From: Burkholderiaceae bacterium 16
GTDB lineage: Bacteria > Pseudomonadota > Gammaproteobacteria > Burkholderiales > Burkholderiaceae
Assembly: GCA_000955785.1 (NCBI GenBank)
Contig: JYOD01000040.1
Location: forward strand, 1 to 64,000
DNA length: 64,000 nt
Direction of reading: 5' to 3'
Numbering within the stretch: the first letter of the stretch is position 1; every line of letters begins with the position of its first letter. This document shows positions 7,978 through 19,979 of the stretch, piece by piece. A program made the translations under genes and the position numbers. Under the pieces are notes generated by a model that worked only from the letters and a program-made list of their open reading frames with translations, was not told the DNA's origin and searched no databases.

Positions 7978-9519
7978 ATGTTCAAGCAGTCAATGTTGCG
8001 CTCCACCTTGCTGCTGGCGGGCGGCATCGTGCTTACCGTAGTGGTGCTGATCGCCTCCGAGGCGGGCAACATCCGCTTGCGACAGGGATATACGCAGGTG
8101 ATCCAGTCGCAGCAGGTGCAGGGCCAGATCACCGCCCTGCTTGGCGAGCTGGTCAATGCCGAGGCAGGCCAGCGCGGCTTCCTGCTGACAGGCAAGGAGA
8201 GCTACCTGCAACCCTATTACCAGGCATTGCCCCGCATCAATGCGCTGATGAGCGCACTGCGCAACCGCTACGCGGACGACGCGGAAGCGCTCCGGCTGTT
8301 CACGCAGGCGTCTACCGCCGTCAACCGCAAGCTGACCGAGATGGACCTGACGCTGATCTACGGCAAGCGCGACGTGGAAGTGGCGCTGGACCTGGTGCGC
8401 ACCGACTTCGGCAAGCAGACCATGGACAACGCGCGGCGCGGGCTGGAGGCACTGCTCCAGCGCGAAGCCGGATCGGTGTCGCAAAGCCTGGAGTATGCCG
8501 ACCGCGACCTCGCGCTGTCGCGTTACGGCATTGGCCTGCTGACAGCCATCAATATCGTGCTGCTGATCGTGGTGGGCTTGCAGCATTCGCGGCGCATGGC
8601 GGTATCGGAAGCCGCGCGCAGCGAGCTGGAAGAAGAAAGCGCGCGCCTGGACAGCATGGTGCGCGCGCGCACCCGCCAGCTATCGGCACTGGCCTCTCAC
8701 CTGCAACGTGTCACCGAGGACGAGAAGACGCGGCTGGCGCGCGAACTGCACGACGAACTCGGTGCCATCCTGACCGCCACCAAGCTCGATATGCACTGGG
8801 TGCGCCGCCGCATACAGGAAACCCATCCCGACGTGGCGGAAAAGCTCACCCGCGTGATGCTGCATGTGGACCAGGGCATCCAGATCAAGCGGCGCCTGAT
8901 CGAAGACCTGCGTCCCACGGTGCTGCTCAACCTCGGCCTGAAGGAAGCCATCGGCCAGTTGGTGGAGGAGGTCGCCGCGCGCAACCAGTGGGACTCGGAT
9001 GTGAAGCTTGCCGAAGCGGTGCCGCCGCTGCGCGACGACGCGGCCATCGCGCTTTACCGTATCGTGCAGGAGTCGCTGACCAACGCGAGCAAGTATGCCG
9101 ATGCCAAGCGCGTGGCCATTACGCTGGATTGCGCCGACGGCGTGCTTCTGCTGACCGTGGGCGACAACGGGCGCGGGCTGCCGGCGGACTTCGAATCGCG
9201 GCGCGGCGTTGGCCACCACGGCCTGCTGGGCATGGAGCAGCGCGTGATTGCGCTGGGCGGCACGCTGGACATCCGCTCGGAGGCCGGCGCTGGCGTGACC
9301 ATCCGGGTCGAGGTGCCGCTGACCGATGCCATCGTAGCGCCGCCGCGCGAAGAAGATGACGACTTCGGCGATCAGTTGCAGGTTGAGCCTGAAAGTGCGC
9401 CGCCGGATACGCCAGTGGTCGCGCCGGCGAGCATGGCTGCAAGCACGCCAGCCGGCGCACCCACGGCCACGCCCGGCGGCGAGGCGCCGCGCCAGCAGGG
9501 CCAGGATACCGGGCCGTAA
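7978..9519 (+). CDS. CHASE3-domain sensor histidine kinase (NarX-type)
   Basis: This 513-residue inner-membrane kinase has a first transmembrane helix (about 8-26), a periplasmic CHASE3 sensor (about 35-180) with NAEAGQRGFLLTG, a second helix (about 187-205), and a short coiled linker. The HisKA_3 phosphoacceptor motif RELHDELG places the likely phosphorylated His at 258. A HATPase domain covers about 355-445, with N-box NASKYA and G-box VGDNGRGLP. The last 65 residues are a disordered Pro/Ala tail. The long upstream extension of the frame is ignored because the membrane helix starts right after ATG 7978. HisKA_3 kinases usually pair with NarL-type regulators; one is encoded at 10440-11072. 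Confidence 0.92.
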   Translation: MFKQSMLRSTLLLAGGIVLTVVVLIASEAGNIRLRQGYTQVIQSQQVQGQITALLGELVNAEAGQRGFLLTGKESYLQPYYQALPRINALMSALRNRYADDAEALRLFTQASTAVNRKLTEMDLTLIYGKRDVEVALDLVRTDFGKQTMDNARRGLEALLQREAGSVSQSLEYADRDLALSRYGIGLLTAINIVLLIVVGLQHSRRMAVSEAARSELEEESARLDSMVRARTRQLSALASHLQRVTEDEKTRLARELHDELGAILTATKLDMHWVRRRIQETHPDVAEKLTRVMLHVDQGIQIKRRLIEDLRPTVLLNLGLKEAIGQLVEEVAARNQWDSDVKLAEAVPPLRDDAAIALYRIVQESLTNASKYADAKRVAITLDCADGVLLLTVGDNGRGLPADFESRRGVGHHGLLGMEQRVIALGGTLDIRSEAGAGVTIRVEVPLTDAIVAPPREEDDDFGDQLQVEPESAPPDTPVVAPASMAASTPAGAPTATPGGEAPRQQGQDTGP

Positions 9520-9530
9520 TACGGCCAGCC

Positions 9531-9566
9531 AAAGCAAAAGGGGCTCCGCGGAGCCCCTTTTGCTTT
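9531..9566 (+). terminator. Intrinsic terminator after the histidine kinase
   Basis: A perfect 36-base palindrome with a GC-rich core is followed by a T-rich run on both strands. It can end the kinase transcript (+) and the entericidin-like gene (-). Confidence 0.9.
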
Positions 9567-9598
9567 GCCGTGCCCGTCCGGGCGCAGCGATTCCCGCC

Positions 9599-9742
9599 TT
9601 ACATCTTCTGCTTGGTGCTCTCGGCGGCGCCTTGCACCTTCTCGCCGCCCTTTTCGATATCCTTGCCGGCGCCGGCCATCGTGTTGCAACCGGTCACCAG
9701 GACGACACCCGCCAGGGCACACAGCGCCATCAGCTTTCTCAT
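9599..9742 (-). CDS. Entericidin-family small lipoprotein
   Basis: This 47-residue protein starts MRKLMALCALAGVVLVTGC with a lipobox ending in Cys19, followed by NTMAGAGKDIEKGGEKVQGAA, the entericidin A/B signature. It is a predicted membrane lipoprotein. In Escherichia coli, EcnA/EcnB form an antidote-toxin lipoprotein pair; only one is present here, and such solitary copies are common in beta-proteobacteria. The start at 9742 is fixed by the signal peptide. Confidence 0.9.
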   Translation of the reverse strand: MRKLMALCALAGVVLVTGCNTMAGAGKDIEKGGEKVQGAAESTKQKM

Positions 9743-9859
9743 GATCTTCTCCTTGCTCCAGGTTGACGCGGCATGGCCGCGATAGGGACTACCGGTGCTG
9801 CCGGACTGACCTGAATGCGTCATCCAAAGCCACCGTCCCAAGACAAGAACGCGAACAAT

Positions 9860-10267
9860 TCAATCGCCCGACTGCGCGTATTCCTCGATGACGCGGAACA
9901 CCTGCTCAAGTTCGAGCGACTTGTCGAAAAAATAGTCCGCCCCGGCCTCGGTGCACTGGCGCCGGTAAGTGGGCACCTGGGCGTGATTGGTGTACACGAT
10001 GCGGATGCCAGATGCCTGGGTCTTCTGCATGGCACGAAGTACATTGACGCCATTGCCTTGCCGCAATTGCAAATCGACGATGACGACCTCGTACTTGCCC
10101 GCCTCGTAGAGGCGCAGCGCCGAGCTTTCGGTATCCGCCCAATCGACAGTCTCGACAAACGGGAATGCGCTCAGGTATTCAAGCAACATACCTCGCAAGA
10201 CCGCCGAGTCCTCGATTAGCAGGACCCGCAGCGCTCGATACGAAGGGGCTGCGGCTTGATCCAACAT
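9860..10267 (-). CDS. Receiver-only response regulator
   Basis: This 135-residue protein consists of a single CheY-like receiver domain with no output domain. The acidic pocket is Glu19-Asp20, the phospho-acceptor is Asp65 in VVIVDLQL, the conserved hydroxyl residue is the Thr in IVYTN, and the conserved Lys is in FDKS. It may relay phosphate or act by protein-protein contact. It lies between the kinase at 7978 and the NarL regulator at 10440, so a shared pathway is plausible but not shown. Confidence 0.88.
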   Translation of the reverse strand: MLDQAAAPSYRALRVLLIEDSAVLRGMLLEYLSAFPFVETVDWADTESSALRLYEAGKYEVVIVDLQLRQGNGVNVLRAMQKTQASGIRIVYTNHAQVPTYRRQCTEAGADYFFDKSLELEQVFRVIEEYAQSGD

Positions 10268-10439
10268 GACTTAATGGTAGCAACAGAGTATGGAGAGAAA
10301 CTATCGGCGTCCGTCCTACAGCGGCGCCGCGCAGGCGGGGGATTTCCGTTCGGGCAGCGCCGGATCCACGGCTTGCAGGTCCGGAGGCGGGCCACGCAGG
10401 ATAGCAAACGCAGGGGAATGCGCATCGCGCCCGCGCCGC

Positions 10440-11072
10440 CTACTCCACCAGACCGTTCTTGATGGCGTAGTAGGTCAGGTCGGCGTTGGTCTTCATGCCC
10501 ATCTTCTCGAGAATGCGCGAGCGGTACGTGCTTACCGTCTTGACGCTCAGGAACAGTTCCTCGGCGATCACCGAGACCGACTGGCCGCGCGAAAGCTTGC
10601 AGAAAATCTGGAACTCGCGCTTGGACAAGGTCTGGTGCAGCGGCTGATCGGTCGGTTTATCCAGCCCGCCAATGAGCAGGTCCGCCACGTTCGCGCTGAC
10701 ATAGCGCCGGCCCTGGGCCACGGTGCGGATTGCCTTGACCAGGTCGTCGGGCGCGCTTTCCTTGGTCAGGTAGCCGGACGCGCCGGCGCGAATCAGGTTG
10801 ATGGCGTACTGGTCTTCCGGATAAGTGGAAAGGATCAGCACCGGAAGGTCGGGATGCCGCTGGCGCAGCAGCTTGAGCACATCGATGCCATTGCGATCGG
10901 GCATCGAGATATCGAGTACCACGACATCGAACTCGAGCTCGCGCAGGCGCGTCATCACTTCGTCGCCGCTGGCAGCTTCCCCTTCCACCCGGATATCGGG
11001 CTCGTCGGCAATGAACTGGCGCAGACCAGCGCGCACGATCTGGTGATCGTCGGCGATCAAAACGCGAATCAT
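10440..11072 (-). CDS. NarL/FixJ-family response regulator
   Basis: This 210-residue regulator has a receiver domain (about 1-120) with Asp8-Asp9, phospho-acceptor Asp54 (VVLDISMPD) and Lys104 (YLTKES), then a C-terminal LuxR-type helix-turn-helix (about 147-205, LSKREFQIF ... ELFLSVKTVSTYRSRILEKM). The start at 11072 has GGGAGA 8 bases upstream; the longer frame reading to 11246 is not supported. It probably partners the HisKA_3 kinase at 7978-9519, which is on the opposite strand. Confidence 0.93.
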   Translation of the reverse strand: MIRVLIADDHQIVRAGLRQFIADEPDIRVEGEAASGDEVMTRLRELEFDVVVLDISMPDRNGIDVLKLLRQRHPDLPVLILSTYPEDQYAINLIRAGASGYLTKESAPDDLVKAIRTVAQGRRYVSANVADLLIGGLDKPTDQPLHQTLSKREFQIFCKLSRGQSVSVIAEELFLSVKTVSTYRSRILEKMGMKTNADLTYYAIKNGLVE

Positions 11073-11198
11073 GGGATTCTCCCTGGGCATGGATGCCCCA
11101 GCTCTTGGGAGCGGCGGGGCTAATGCATTGTAGTGCTTGCAAGGCCGCGCGAATGTCGGTGTAAGGCTGACACGCCCCGTGCAGGCCGCGCGAACGGA

Positions 11199-11224
11199 AA
11201 AGGGACGGGTTGAACCCGTCCCTT
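11199..11224 (-). terminator. Intrinsic terminator after the Ala/Lys-rich exported protein
   Basis: An inverted repeat with a 13-base arm on each side is followed on the minus strand by TTTT. It lies 56 bases after the stop of the gene at 11280. Confidence 0.75.
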
Positions 11225-11279
11225 TCGTTCCAGCCCGGCCGCGCACCGCTCGGCGCGCTCCAGGCTTGCCGGCCCAGGC

Positions 11280-11609
11280 TTACTGGACCTTGGTCGCCGC
11301 GCCGGTATCGGCGGCCGCGCTGGTGTCGGCCGCGGCTTCGCCCTTCTTGCTCTTGGCGTGGCTGGTGTGCTTCTTGGCCTTGGCGGTGGGCTTGGCCTGC
11401 GCGCCGGTAGCGGCATCTGCCTTGGCGTCCAGGCCGGCGTTCACGCCTGCGCCAGCCGCCGTACCCTTGTCTGCGGGCGCGCTGACTGCGGGCGCCGAGA
11501 TGGCGCCGGTGGCACCAGCCTTCGCATCAACGCCGGTACCTTGCGCCATGGCCAGCGAGGAAGCGGCAGCGATCGAGAGAGCGGAAAGGGAGATCAGCAG
11601 TTTATTCAT
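11280..11609 (-). CDS. Low-complexity exported Ala/Lys-rich protein
   Basis: This 109-residue protein has a clear signal peptide (MNKLLISLSALSIAAASSLA, cleavage near AMA-QG). The mature part is almost entirely Ala, Gly, Lys, Thr and Asp, with a basic patch (AKAKKHTSHAKSKKGE) near residues 75-90. The start at 11609 has AGGAG upstream. No domain is recognised. Histone-H1-like Ala/Lys-rich composition is seen in other proteins of this family of bacteria. Predicted to be periplasmic; function unknown. Confidence 0.75.
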   Translation of the reverse strand: MNKLLISLSALSIAAASSLAMAQGTGVDAKAGATGAISAPAVSAPADKGTAAGAGVNAGLDAKADAATGAQAKPTAKAKKHTSHAKSKKGEAAADTSAAADTGAATKVQ

Positions 11610-11847
11610 TGAGAGGCTCCTGGCAGTTTGCACCGCCGCGAAACATTCGCTGCGGTGTTCACTTGATGTGAGCCCTCAGTCTAGGGATGCGGAGTCGTGC
11701 GGTCTGTTAGGAGATGTAATGCCTTGTAAGGAGTGGTGAAGAACTTGCAAAGTCACATCGGCAGGCCCGGAGAAGCTTTTCCCTGCTTGCCCAATGGCTT
11801 GCGGCGGCACGGCGGCACAAAACGCCGCCGCCGCCGCACGCATGCGG

Positions 11848-14595
<2,748 letters not shown>

Positions 14596-14630
14596 GGCTT
14601 GATCTTGTTCTGTGGGCTCGCGATGCATGT

Positions 14631-15713
14631 TCAGGCGGCGGCGCGGTCGTCGCCGTCGCGGTACTGGCCAGGCCAGGCGCGCGGCTTCTTGCTGGCCACG
14701 CTCCGCGCGATGGCGGCGATGTGCTCCGGCGTGGTGCCGCAGCAGCCGCCCACCAGGTTGACCAGGCCGGACGCGGCGAACTCTTCCACCAGCGACGACG
14801 TGACCTCCGGGGTTTCGTCGAAGCCGGTATCGCTCATCGGGTTGGGCAGGCCGGCGTTGGGGTAGCACGACACGGCTGCGTCGCAGATCTTGGCCAGTTC
14901 GGCAATGTACGGGCGCATCAGCGTGGCGCCCAGCGCGCAGTTCAGGCCGAAGGTGATCGGGCGGGCGTGGCGCAGGCTGTTCCAGAACGCTTCGACGGTC
15001 TGGCCCGAGAGAATGCGGCCGGATGCATCGGTCACGGTGCCGGAGATCATCACGGGCAGGCGCTCGCCAGTGTCCTCGAACAACTGGTCGATGGCGAACA
15101 GCGCGGCCTTGGCGTTGAGCGTGTCGAAGATGGTTTCCACCAGGAACACGTCTGCGCCGCCTTCCAGCAAACCCTTGCCCTGCTGATAGTACGAATGGCG
15201 CAACTCCTCGAAGGTCACGTTGCGCGCGCCCGGGTCGTTGACGTCCGGAGAGATGCTGGCGGTCTTGGGCGTGGGGCCGAAGGCGCCGGCCACGAAGCGC
15301 GGCTTGTCCGGCGTGCTGTACTTGTCGCAGGCTTCGCGCGCCAGCCTGGCAGCGACGACGTTCATCTCGTACGCCAGGTCCGCCATCTTGTAGTCCTCCT
15401 GCGCGACGGCCGTGGCACCGAAGGTGTTGGTCTCGATCAGGTCGGCGCCGGCGGCCAGGTACTGCTCGTGGATCTCGCTGATGACCTGCGGGCGGCTCAG
15501 CAACAGCAGTTCGTTGTTGCCCTTGACGTCGACATGGTGCCCGGCGAAGCGTTCGCCGCGGTAGTCCGCCTCGGTCAGCTTGTAGCGCTGGATCATGGTG
15601 CCCATGGCACCGTCCAGGATCAGGATGCGCTCGCGTAGCAGGGCCGGCAGGTTGGCCGCCCGGGTATAGGGGCGCGCGGGAGGAAGCGAGGCGGGACGTG
15701 GGGCGGCGCTCAT
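14631..15713 (-). CDS. metH: Methionine synthase, homocysteine S-methyltransferase half
   Basis: This 360-residue protein is a (beta-alpha)8 homocysteine-binding module. Zinc-binding cysteines are in GLNCALG and the closing [11 protein letters not shown]. The N-terminus shows [11 protein letters not shown], the usual start of the Hcy domain. It must act with the downstream protein, which carries the pterin and B12 modules. The two genes are almost abutting and co-oriented. Single-domain homocysteine methyltransferases (MmuM/BhmT) are similar, but the neighbour makes a MetH half the best call. Confidence 0.93.
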   Translation of the reverse strand: MSAAPRPASLPPARPYTRAANLPALLRERILILDGAMGTMIQRYKLTEADYRGERFAGHHVDVKGNNELLLLSRPQVISEIHEQYLAAGADLIETNTFGATAVAQEDYKMADLAYEMNVVAARLAREACDKYSTPDKPRFVAGAFGPTPKTASISPDVNDPGARNVTFEELRHSYYQQGKGLLEGGADVFLVETIFDTLNAKAALFAIDQLFEDTGERLPVMISGTVTDASGRILSGQTVEAFWNSLRHARPITFGLNCALGATLMRPYIAELAKICDAAVSCYPNAGLPNPMSDTGFDETPEVTSSLVEEFAASGLVNLVGGCCGTTPEHIAAIARSVASKKPRAWPGQYRDGDDRAAA

Positions 15714-15879
15714 GTGGGGCTCGACAGCAAGGGAAAAGAGTTCGATTTTATCAGTTGCATCAATGGTTTGCGGAATAACGGACGCAGCCGGCCAGTGCGC
15801 GCGAAGGCGCTCGCAGGTTGCCGCATGGCACCGCCCGGCCTACACTGGGGAACCTTCCCATCACCGAGAAGCCTTGCCC

Positions 15880-16272
15880 ATGCAACACCTTAGTCCCGGC
15901 GACGCGCAAACCCTGCTCAGGGAATCGCCCGATGCGCTTTTCATCGATTGCCGCAGCGAGATGGAATACCTCTTCGTGGGACACCCCAAAGGCGCGCATA
16001 ACGTGCCCTGGAACGATGGCCCGGACTGGGAGGTGAATCCGCATTTTGTGCAGTCGGTGAAGAAACTGGCGGGGCAGGCGTCGGCCCGCCCGGTGCTGCT
16101 GATCTGCCGCAGCGGCAACCGCTCGACAGCGGCCGCGAGAGCGCTGGAGGGCGCGGGGTTCACCACGGTCTGCAACGTCCTGCACGGCTTCGAGGGCGAC
16201 CTGGACGCCGAACGCCATCGCAATACGCTCAACGGCTGGCGCCACGCTGGCCTGCCCTGGGAACAATACTGA
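15880..16272 (+). CDS. Rhodanese-like sulfurtransferase
   Basis: This 130-residue single rhodanese domain starts at the ATG in MQHLSPGDAQ. The active-site loop is CRSGNRST, with the persulfide-forming Cys at residue 76, preceded by the FIDCRS strand typical of the fold. It probably handles sulfane sulfur in the cytoplasm. The upstream part of the open frame (from 15712) has no supporting start and would overlap the divergent metH promoter. Confidence 0.9.
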   Translation: MQHLSPGDAQTLLRESPDALFIDCRSEMEYLFVGHPKGAHNVPWNDGPDWEVNPHFVQSVKKLAGQASARPVLLICRSGNRSTAAARALEGAGFTTVCNVLHGFEGDLDAERHRNTLNGWRHAGLPWEQY

Positions 16273-16310
16273 GCAATACTGAAGACGCCGTGGACCGACG
16301 CCTTGAAAAC

Positions 16311-16339
16311 GAGAAGCCCGCGCAATGCGCGGGCTTCTC
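16311..16339. terminator. Bidirectional intrinsic terminator
   Basis: A 13-bp perfect stem with a 3-base loop lies between the convergent rhodanese and DUF3567 genes. On the minus strand it is followed by GTTTTC. Confidence 0.8.
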
Positions 16340-16398
16340 GCTTCCGTTCCACTCGCCGGCCGCCCCAGGGCGAAGCACCGGCAGAGGCAGCCACAAGC

Positions 16399-16656
16399 CT
16401 AGTGCATCACCAGCGGCTGAACCATCACGGTGTCGAACTTGCCAAGGAAATCATCCACCTCTTCCACCGACGGCTCGCTCTCGATCAGACGTTGCACGTC
16501 CGCGCGAAAGCTCTCGGCCATCTGGCCGCCGAGGAATATCTCGCGTTTCAGGTTCTTGTCGACGATTTCATAGCCGCCAGAGGCAAGAGGCGCATGCTCG
16601 ACATCCGCACCAAACTCGACAATGCAGTAATTGTCGCTGTTGTAGATCATTTGCAT
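16399..16656 (-). CDS. DUF3567 protein
   Basis: This 85-residue protein begins MQMIYNSDNYCIVEFG and matches the Burkholderiales DUF3567 family, whose function is unknown. It is soluble and acidic at its C-terminus (IESEPSVEEVDDFLGKFD). The ATG at 16656 is preceded at 6 bases by a full AGGAGG, which decides the start against the longer frame to 16695. Confidence 0.9.
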   Translation of the reverse strand: MQMIYNSDNYCIVEFGADVEHAPLASGGYEIVDKNLKREIFLGGQMAESFRADVQRLIESEPSVEEVDDFLGKFDTVMVQPLVMH

Positions 16657-16897
16657 GGCATACCTCCTGGCTGTCATGGGTAAGCGGCGGGCCATTGATT
16701 CTTCCGACTACCGGCACAGTGGCCGGTTGCCCTCCGCGACTTCACCTCCAAGCTGAGGGTGTTTGCCGTGTTTTCAAGATTCTTGCTTCGGCGAACCGCA
16801 GGAATTAAGCGTTCCCTCACTACATTGGGCAACGGCGCTGTCAGCAAGTTCTTGAGTTATGTTCGAAAGATATTGCTGGAAATTACCAGATATCGCA

Positions 16898-17740
16898 TCA
16901 GGGCGCCTCGCACTGTGCCCCGCAAGCCGCATTGCCAAGAAAAGCGTCGAGCACTGCGTGAAAACGCTCGGCTTGTTCGAGATGGGCAAGGTGCGCCGCC
17001 CGGGGCAACACTTCCAGGCGGGCGCCGGGGATGGTGGCAGCAATCTCGCGCGCCATCTCCGGAGGCGCGCCCTGATCCTCCTCGCCGACCACCACCAATG
17101 TGGGGCAATGAATGCGTGCGATCGCCCCGGCCAGGTCGAATGCCATGATGGCCTGCCCCGATCCCACATAGCCGTGCACGGGCGTGGACAGGATCATTTC
17201 GCGCACGCGCTGCACCTCCTCCGGATGCGCGGACCGGTACGGCGCGCTCAGCCAGCGCTCCAGCGTGCTGTCGGCCACGCCCGCCATGCCGTGCGCCTCC
17301 ACGTGGCCGATGCGGTCATGCCACATCGGGTGGGCATCCAGCGGGGTACGGTTGACGGTATCGACCAGCGTAAGCGACAGCAACCGCTCCGGATACCGCA
17401 GAGCCATCGTCTGCCCGATCATGCCACCTACCGAGACACCGACGAAATGCGCCTCCGGCACCGCCAGCGCATCCATCAGGGCGGCCATGTCGTCGGCCAT
17501 GCGGATCATCGAATATGCGCCAATCGGCGCATCGCTCTGGCCATGCCCGCGCAGGTCGTAGCGCAGCACGCGATAGCGCGGCGCCAGGTGGCGTGCGGTG
17601 GCGTCCCACAAGGTATGGTTGGCACCCAGAGCGTGCGCCAGGATCACCCACGGGCCATCGCCTCCGTCGATGCGAACCTGGAGGCTGATATCGCCCACGC
17701 TGACGCGGCGGGCCTCGGACGGTGGCTGGGTGGCGCTCAT
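16898..17740 (-). CDS. Alpha/beta hydrolase, PcaD-like
   Basis: This 280-residue protein has an alpha/beta-hydrolase fold. The nucleophile elbow GVSVGG carries Ser103, the acid is probably Asp222, and the catalytic His is 250 (RAAHLAHLEQ). The overall pattern, VILAHALGANHTLWD followed by YDLRGHGQSD, resembles 3-oxoadipate enol-lactonases. No other protocatechuate-pathway gene is nearby, so the substrate is open. GGAG 8 bases before ATG 17740 decides the start. Confidence 0.85.
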   Translation of the reverse strand: MSATQPPSEARRVSVGDISLQVRIDGGDGPWVILAHALGANHTLWDATARHLAPRYRVLRYDLRGHGQSDAPIGAYSMIRMADDMAALMDALAVPEAHFVGVSVGGMIGQTMALRYPERLLSLTLVDTVNRTPLDAHPMWHDRIGHVEAHGMAGVADSTLERWLSAPYRSAHPEEVQRVREMILSTPVHGYVGSGQAIMAFDLAGAIARIHCPTLVVVGEEDQGAPPEMAREIAATIPGARLEVLPRAAHLAHLEQAERFHAVLDAFLGNAACGAQCEAP

Positions 17741-17820
17741 GGCAGGTCTCCGGAAGTTGAGCAAACGCGGTGAACCACGGCGGCAACCGACGCGCCACCG
17801 CTTGACGAATCATTGACGAC

Positions 17821-18855
17821 TCAGCGCAGCGCTTCGCTGTCGCGGTAGACGAGTTCGATCTGGGTGCCGTCGGGCTCCGTCTGGCGCAGCTTCACCGGCA
17901 TCCACTGCAGCGACTGCGCCAGCCACACCTCCACCCGCCGGCGATCGCCCGCATGCCGCGGCAGGCGCATGAAATGCTTGGCGTGTACCGCGCCGTGACC
18001 GGTGTCGACGTCCTCCTCTCCCACATACTGCACCTGCATCGGCTCCAGGTCACGCGTATCCGCCACCTCGAAGGTTTCGGTAACGCCGGGCGTGGCGTAG
18101 CGCTTCGGATTGCCGCGGACCAGCCCGACCAGTTGCAGGAAAACGCTGAAGCGGTCCTGGCCCGCGGCAGGCAAGGGCACCTGCTTGTCGCGCCCCTCGA
18201 AGACCAGGGCGCCGGCGGCGCGGTCGAAGCGGGCGGCCTCGCTGCGGTTGCGGCGGTTCTCCTCATAGCGCTCCGGCGCCAGGCCGCGCTCACTGAGTGC
18301 GCCGCTGCTGTGGAAGTTGAAACGGAACCACAGCACCCGTGTTTCCACCGCAAGCAGATAGCGTGCGCCGTCCTGCTGCCAGCGGATGAGGCCATCCGGA
18401 TTCTGTACGCCGTTGACGAAGCTGGAGTAGTGCAGCAGCCTGGACGGCGGCGGCGAATAGCGAACGCCGTCCGCCGGCAAGCCCGCGTCCGCAACCGCGG
18501 GCGCGGATGCGGCACCCTGCCCGGCCTGGCCGCCGGCGCTCGCCATGGCCGGGCCGGAGCCAGGCGCAGTCAGCAGCGTCGGCGCCTCCGCGGTGGCAGG
18601 CGTTTCAGGGGTGGATTCCGGGAGCGATTCGGCCGGGGCGGGTTCGGGCGCTGCCTCCGGCCGCGGCGCGACGGGGCGCTTTGCAGGACGCGGCGGCGCT
18701 TTCACGGCCGGTGGCGCAGGCGGCGGCAGCAGCAGGATGGCTTCGATCGCCGGCATGGCGGTCGGGTCGCCCCGTGGGCCGGGAAGCTGCATCAGGCCCA
18801 GCACCACCAACAGGTGCACCGCCAGTACGAGCGCAAGCGCGACCGCCCAGCGCAC
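17821..18855 (-). CDS. DUF3108 protein with TonB-like proline-rich region
   Basis: The protein has about 344 residues: one N-terminal membrane helix (WAVALALVLAVHLLVVLGL), a Pro/Ala/Glu-rich spacer (about 45-120), and a C-terminal DUF3108 domain from about 145 (RLLHYSSFVNG) ending at the stop. DUF3108 proteins are periplasmic beta-rich proteins of unknown role. The start is uncertain. GTG 18855 directly precedes the helix, while the frame is open to an ATG at 18990, which would overlap the IclR gene by 116 bases. Confidence 0.75.
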   Translation of the reverse strand: MRWAVALALVLAVHLLVVLGLMQLPGPRGDPTAMPAIEAILLLPPPAPPAVKAPPRPAKRPVAPRPEAAPEPAPAESLPESTPETPATAEAPTLLTAPGSGPAMASAGGQAGQGAASAPAVADAGLPADGVRYSPPPSRLLHYSSFVNGVQNPDGLIRWQQDGARYLLAVETRVLWFRFNFHSSGALSERGLAPERYEENRRNRSEAARFDRAAGALVFEGRDKQVPLPAAGQDRFSVFLQLVGLVRGNPKRYATPGVTETFEVADTRDLEPMQVQYVGEEDVDTGHGAVHAKHFMRLPRHAGDRRRVEVWLAQSLQWMPVKLRQTEPDGTQIELVYRDSEALR

Positions 18856-18874
18856 GCGGCGCCGGGCGGGCTTG

Positions 18875-19708
18875 TCAGGAAAGGCCGTTCGGCCCGTTCG
18901 TCGGGCTGCCACCAAGATAACCAAGCTCCGAAGAAATCTGCCGGGCGATGTCGCGTACGTGACGGTCGACCGTACCACCCCATTCTGCATCGAATACGCT
19001 CTGCGCGCCGAGCACGATCAAAGCCATCGCGACATGGCCGTTGGCGTCGAACACCGGCATCGAGAATGCATTGATGCCCGGCAGCACGCCACCTTTGATG
19101 CGCGCCGCGCCATGCGCCCGCACGTCCTCGCAGACCGCGTCGTAGTCGGCCAGCGAGCGCGGCAGGCCCGGAATATCGTCATGGCCGCGCTCGGCCAGTT
19201 CCCGCTCGACCAGCGGCCGCGTTTGTTGTTTCGGCAGATAAGCGCCATACAGGCGGCCGGTGGCGGAGTTGAGCATGGGCATGACATCGCCCAGGCGCAG
19301 GCTTACCGTAACCGGGTGGCTCGACTCCTCCCAATGCACGATGGTCGGGCCGTGGTTGCCCCACACGGCGATGCCGATGGTCTGGTCCATCTCGTCGCGC
19401 AACTGCGACAGGATCGGGCGGGCCTTCTTGACCGGATCCAGCCGGTTCAGTCCCGCGAGGCCAAGCTGCAGCGCAAACGGACCCAGGTCGTAGCGTCCGC
19501 CCACCGGGTCCTGCGCCACCATGCCCAGCCGCTGGAAACTGACCAGGTAGCGGTGCGCCTTGGCCGGATTCATGTCGGCGGCGGCGGCCAGGTCGCGCAG
19601 CATCATGGCGCGCGGCGACGCGGCCAGCGCCTGCAGCAACTTGAAGCCAACCTCGATCGACTGGATGCCGGAACGCAATTTGGAATCGTCTTCTTCGAGT
19701 TCGGTCAT
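18875..19708 (-). CDS. IclR-family transcriptional regulator
   Basis: This 277-residue regulator has an N-terminal winged helix-turn-helix (about 15-75, LLQALAASPRAMMLRDLAAAADMNPAKAHR broken by the recognition helix) and a C-terminal IclR effector domain (about 90-265, with GGVLPGINAFSMPVFD). The ATG at 19708 fits the family length. It is divergent from the bug and FAH-family genes, the classic layout for local control of a catabolic operon. The effector is unknown. Confidence 0.93.
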   Translation of the reverse strand: MTELEEDDSKLRSGIQSIEVGFKLLQALAASPRAMMLRDLAAAADMNPAKAHRYLVSFQRLGMVAQDPVGGRYDLGPFALQLGLAGLNRLDPVKKARPILSQLRDEMDQTIGIAVWGNHGPTIVHWEESSHPVTVSLRLGDVMPMLNSATGRLYGAYLPKQQTRPLVERELAERGHDDIPGLPRSLADYDAVCEDVRAHGAARIKGGVLPGINAFSMPVFDANGHVAMALIVLGAQSVFDAEWGGTVDRHVRDIARQISSELGYLGGSPTNGPNGLS

Positions 19709-19812
19709 GCGGCAACTTGCGGAAAAACGGTGGATAAGCCATGCACGAATCACATCCCGGAATAATACGGGCGAGACGATCACGCAGGTTGGGACCTAAA
19801 TTTACTATAGCG

Positions 19813-19822
19813 AAATCGATTT
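19813..19822. promoter_or_regulatory. Possible IclR operator
   Basis: AAATCGATTT is a perfect 10-bp palindrome in the AT-rich stretch between the divergent iclR and bug genes. Its position suits an IclR site, but the motif is short and could be chance. Confidence 0.3.
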
Positions 19823-19979
19823 ACCAATTTTTAAACCATCGGTAGACTTTGAACGCACTTTGAACACCGCTATACAGGCCGGGCGCTGATGCCATGACAA
19901 CCGCACCGGCCAATCCCGGCGCGGCAGCCGCCATGCAACGCACATGGCGCGGCGCAGCCGACTTCTACAGGAGACAACG

